Shown here: one piece after another, positions 62,235 to 64,000 of the stretch
How positions within the stretch are numbered: position 1 is the stretch's first letter
Layout of the letters: each line of letters begins with the position of its first letter
Source of the DNA: Carya illinoinensis
Taxonomy: Eukaryota; Streptophyta; Magnoliopsida; Fagales; Juglandaceae
DNA length: 64,000 nucleotides
Direction: 5' to 3'
Assembly (NCBI RefSeq): GCF_018687715.1
Contig: NC_056753.1
Coordinates: forward strand, 27,219,445-27,283,444
Notes under the pieces: generated by a model
Told to the model about the DNA's origin: nothing
Databases searched by the model: none
The model's input: the letters and a program-made list of their open reading frames with translations, nothing else
Program-made: the position numbers and the translations under genes

Positions 62235-62236
<2 letters not shown>

Positions 62237-62398
62237 TATTTTTATATCTTACCTATTAGTTATTATTTTTGTTAATTTGCTTGATAGTTGTGGATATTAG
62301 GCTTGTTTGTGTGCTGGATAGTTGTGGATTTTAGAGCATTGGCGACTTGTGCCCATTTCTGGAAAACAGATGGGTTCGCTCGAGCCTCGCGTACTTGC

Positions 62399-62566
62399 CG
62401 CTCGAGCGAACCCAGGCAGAGTGGAGCGCTCGACGCTCGCTCGACTTTCAGCTTGAGCGAACTCAGGCAGAGTTGAGCGCTCGACTCTTGCTCGACATTC
62501 CGCTCGAGCGAAATCAAGCAGAGTTGAGCGCTCGACTCTCGTTTGACATTCCGCTCGAGCGAACTG
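62399..62566. repeat. 51-bp minisatellite, 3.3 units
   Basis: Units begin at 62399, 62450, 62501 and (partial) 62552, each starting CGCTCGAGCGAAC or close and containing CAGGCAGAGTTGAGCGCTCG. The 51-bp period is a multiple of three, and the plus frame repeats a 17-residue block (LERTQAE..SAR...D). GCTCGAGC is itself palindromic. Whether it is translated is unknown; the frame has its own ATG at 62347 but no known domain. Confidence 0.9.
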
Positions 62567-62868
62567 AAAAATCTTATTTTTTTTATAAAATTATTATTAT
62601 AAAAATAAATTTATATTATCCTTTTGATGAATCAAATGGCTAATCCAATGTGAGATTATGGATAGAAAGGTCTTAGATTTATGGAAAACTTGTACTTTTC
62701 ATCAATTTTTGAAGATGGCTTTGATGAAGCCAATGTGGATGCCTGGATGGATATTAGGGTTGTTTGTGTGCTGGATAGTGGTGGATATTAGGGTTGTTTC
62801 CAGGCTACGGACAGCCAATTGTTCTAGAAAAACTTATTACACTAATTGTTGGTTGTTTATTTTTCTAG

Positions 62869-64000
62869 ATGGATTCGTCAACTTCAACCAATGAGGTGCA
62901 AGAGTCAATACAAAGCCTTGGTATGCCTCCGCCCCCACCCCCATCCAATGTAAGTGATAAATCTAACATTGGTGGGTCACAAAGTGGTAGAGTTAGGTCA
63001 ATGGTTTGGGATCACTTTACAAGAATATCAAAAGGGGATCCCACTAAACCTAGGGCTGCATGTAATTACTGTGGTGCTTCGTATGCGTGTGATACAAAGA
63101 TCAATGGTACAAAGTCTATGAAGCATCACATTGAGAAGCAATGTAAGAAAGGTCCATTTAAGAATACAGATAAGTCCCAGACGACTCTAGGTTGGAAAAT
63201 GGAGGGAGGTAGTGGTGGTGGGGAACTTGTGCCCATTTCATTTAGTGTTGAGGCTTGCCGACAAGCCTTGACAGAGATGATTATTGTTGATGAGTTGCCA
63301 TTTAGGTTTGTTGAAGGGGAGGGTTTTAGAAAGTTTATGCTTGTGGTTTGCCCTAAGTGGGTAGGGATTCCATCCCGTTGGACGATTGCGAAGGATTGTT
63401 TTAATTTGTTTATCAGTGAAAAAAATAAATTAAAAAGTGCTCTTCGAGGGCAACGAATTTCCCTCACCACGGATACATGGACATCCATGCAAAATCTTAA
63501 TTATATGTGTCTCACAACACATTTTATTGATGATGACTGGAAGCTACATAAGAGGATTCTTTCCTTTTCTTTGGTTGAAAATCACAAGGGTGATACACTT
63601 GGTAAGGGCATAGAGTTGTGTTTGCATGATTGGGGGCGACCGAAAATACTTGCTATCACTCTTGATAATGCAAGTTCTAATAATGGGGCCATTTCTTATT
63701 TGAAAAAAAAAAACCAAGTATAGGAGGGATACGGTCTTGGAACATGAATTCTTGCATGTTCGATGTTGTGCACACATTCTAAATTTAATTGTGCGTGAGG
63801 GATTAAAAGAGTATGAGGAGTCTATTGCGAAGGTGAGGGGTGTTGTGAAGTATGTTAAATCCTCCCCTCAAAGGTGGGATACATTTAAGAAGTGTGTGGC
63901 ATTGGAAGAGATTAAATGCAAAAGTCATGTTTGCCTAGATGTACCGACTAGGTGGAACTCTACCTATCTTATGTTGGAGAGGGCTGGGAAATTTAGAAAA
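62869..64000 (+). CDS. hAT (Ac-like) transposase with BED zinc finger, partial, one frameshift
   Basis: ATG at 62869 follows a TTTTTCTAG acceptor, so an upstream leader intron is likely. Domains: proline-rich N-terminus (PPPPPPS), BED zinc finger about residues 43-90 (VWDHFTRI, CNYCGASY, HHIEKQC), then the RNase H-like core with catalytic-type D in TTDTWTS and D in ITLDNASSNN. At a run of A's (63703-63713) the frame shifts by one: the first frame ends at a TAG about 63720, while another continues DTVLEHEFLHVRCCAHILNL (the conserved CCAHxLNL motif) and VPTRWNSTYLMLERAGKF to the window end. It is either an inactivating indel or a homopolymer sequencing error. The C-terminal dimerisation domain would lie outside. 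Confidence 0.88.

Larger units (their letters stand above)
60814..64000 (+). mobile_element. hAT transposon, left end to window edge
   Basis: Starts TAGGGGAGAGTATCGGCCGG at 60814, followed by about 180 bp packed with CCGGTCCGGACCGG and CGGTTCGG words, as in hAT left ends. Then a TA-rich tract (61000-61690), two large palindromes (61887-61981), a C/T-rich leader, a 51-bp minisatellite and the transposase from 62869. The right end lies outside the window, so the 8-bp target duplication cannot be tested (left flank TTCATTAA). Confidence 0.8.

Overview
The window is nuclear DNA of a dicot, probably a woody perennial. The evidence is interrupted plant genes with GT-AG introns, a plant-type Rab geranylgeranyl transferase, LRR receptor kinases of the MIK2 type, TIR-domain proteins, a plastid-DNA insertion and a dense, nested load of plant transposons (hAT, CACTA, Mutator-like MITEs, a Helitron, LINEs, solo LTRs). 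I cannot name the species from sequence alone.

Layout. 1-457 ends in a hAT-like remnant. 1284-4733 (minus) is a complete nine-exon gene for the beta subunit of Rab geranylgeranyl transferase; a 1.1 kb non-autonomous hAT (5817-6927) sits at its probable 5'-UTR exon, and a tRNA-Ser(AGA) lies at 7056-7137. 7886-11142 (minus) is an intact two-exon LRR receptor-like kinase of the MIK2 class. Two broken relatives follow on the same strand: 15809-17164 (interrupted by a solo LTR) and 31198-32614. Both keep only part of the ectodomain. A Helitron with both termini lies at 11919-14039.

18.9-44.5 kb is a second cluster: two intact two-exon TIR-only genes (19926-20658 and 39057-39816, plus), with exon-2 relics at 34793-34885 and 37009-37111 and duplicated flanking DNA. 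Between them lie a CACTA terminus (24297), a tandem repeat carrying a rearranged psbB/psbC plastid insertion (26247-26716), a 2.6 kb solo LTR (27530-30146) and a CACTA-associated gene fragment (30310-30573).

44-64 kb is mostly transposons: complete non-autonomous hAT (44629-45656), Mutator-like MITEs, five LINE RNase H relics or copies (one a clean 5'-truncated insertion, 50318-52205; two in an inverted pair, 53545-54850), a second solo LTR of the 2.3-2.6 kb family (55534-57845), a U-box exon fragment (59217-59480), and a hAT element starting at 60814 whose transposase runs off the window end. That last element has two large GAAACGGCGCCGTTTC-centred palindromes and a 51-bp minisatellite upstream of its transposase.

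Only four protein genes look intact: RGTB, the MIK2-like kinase and the two TIR-only proteins. Three of the four belong to immunity-related families, which is typical of a fast-evolving tandem cluster full of transposons. I saw no clearly new biochemical system; the most interesting points are architectural.
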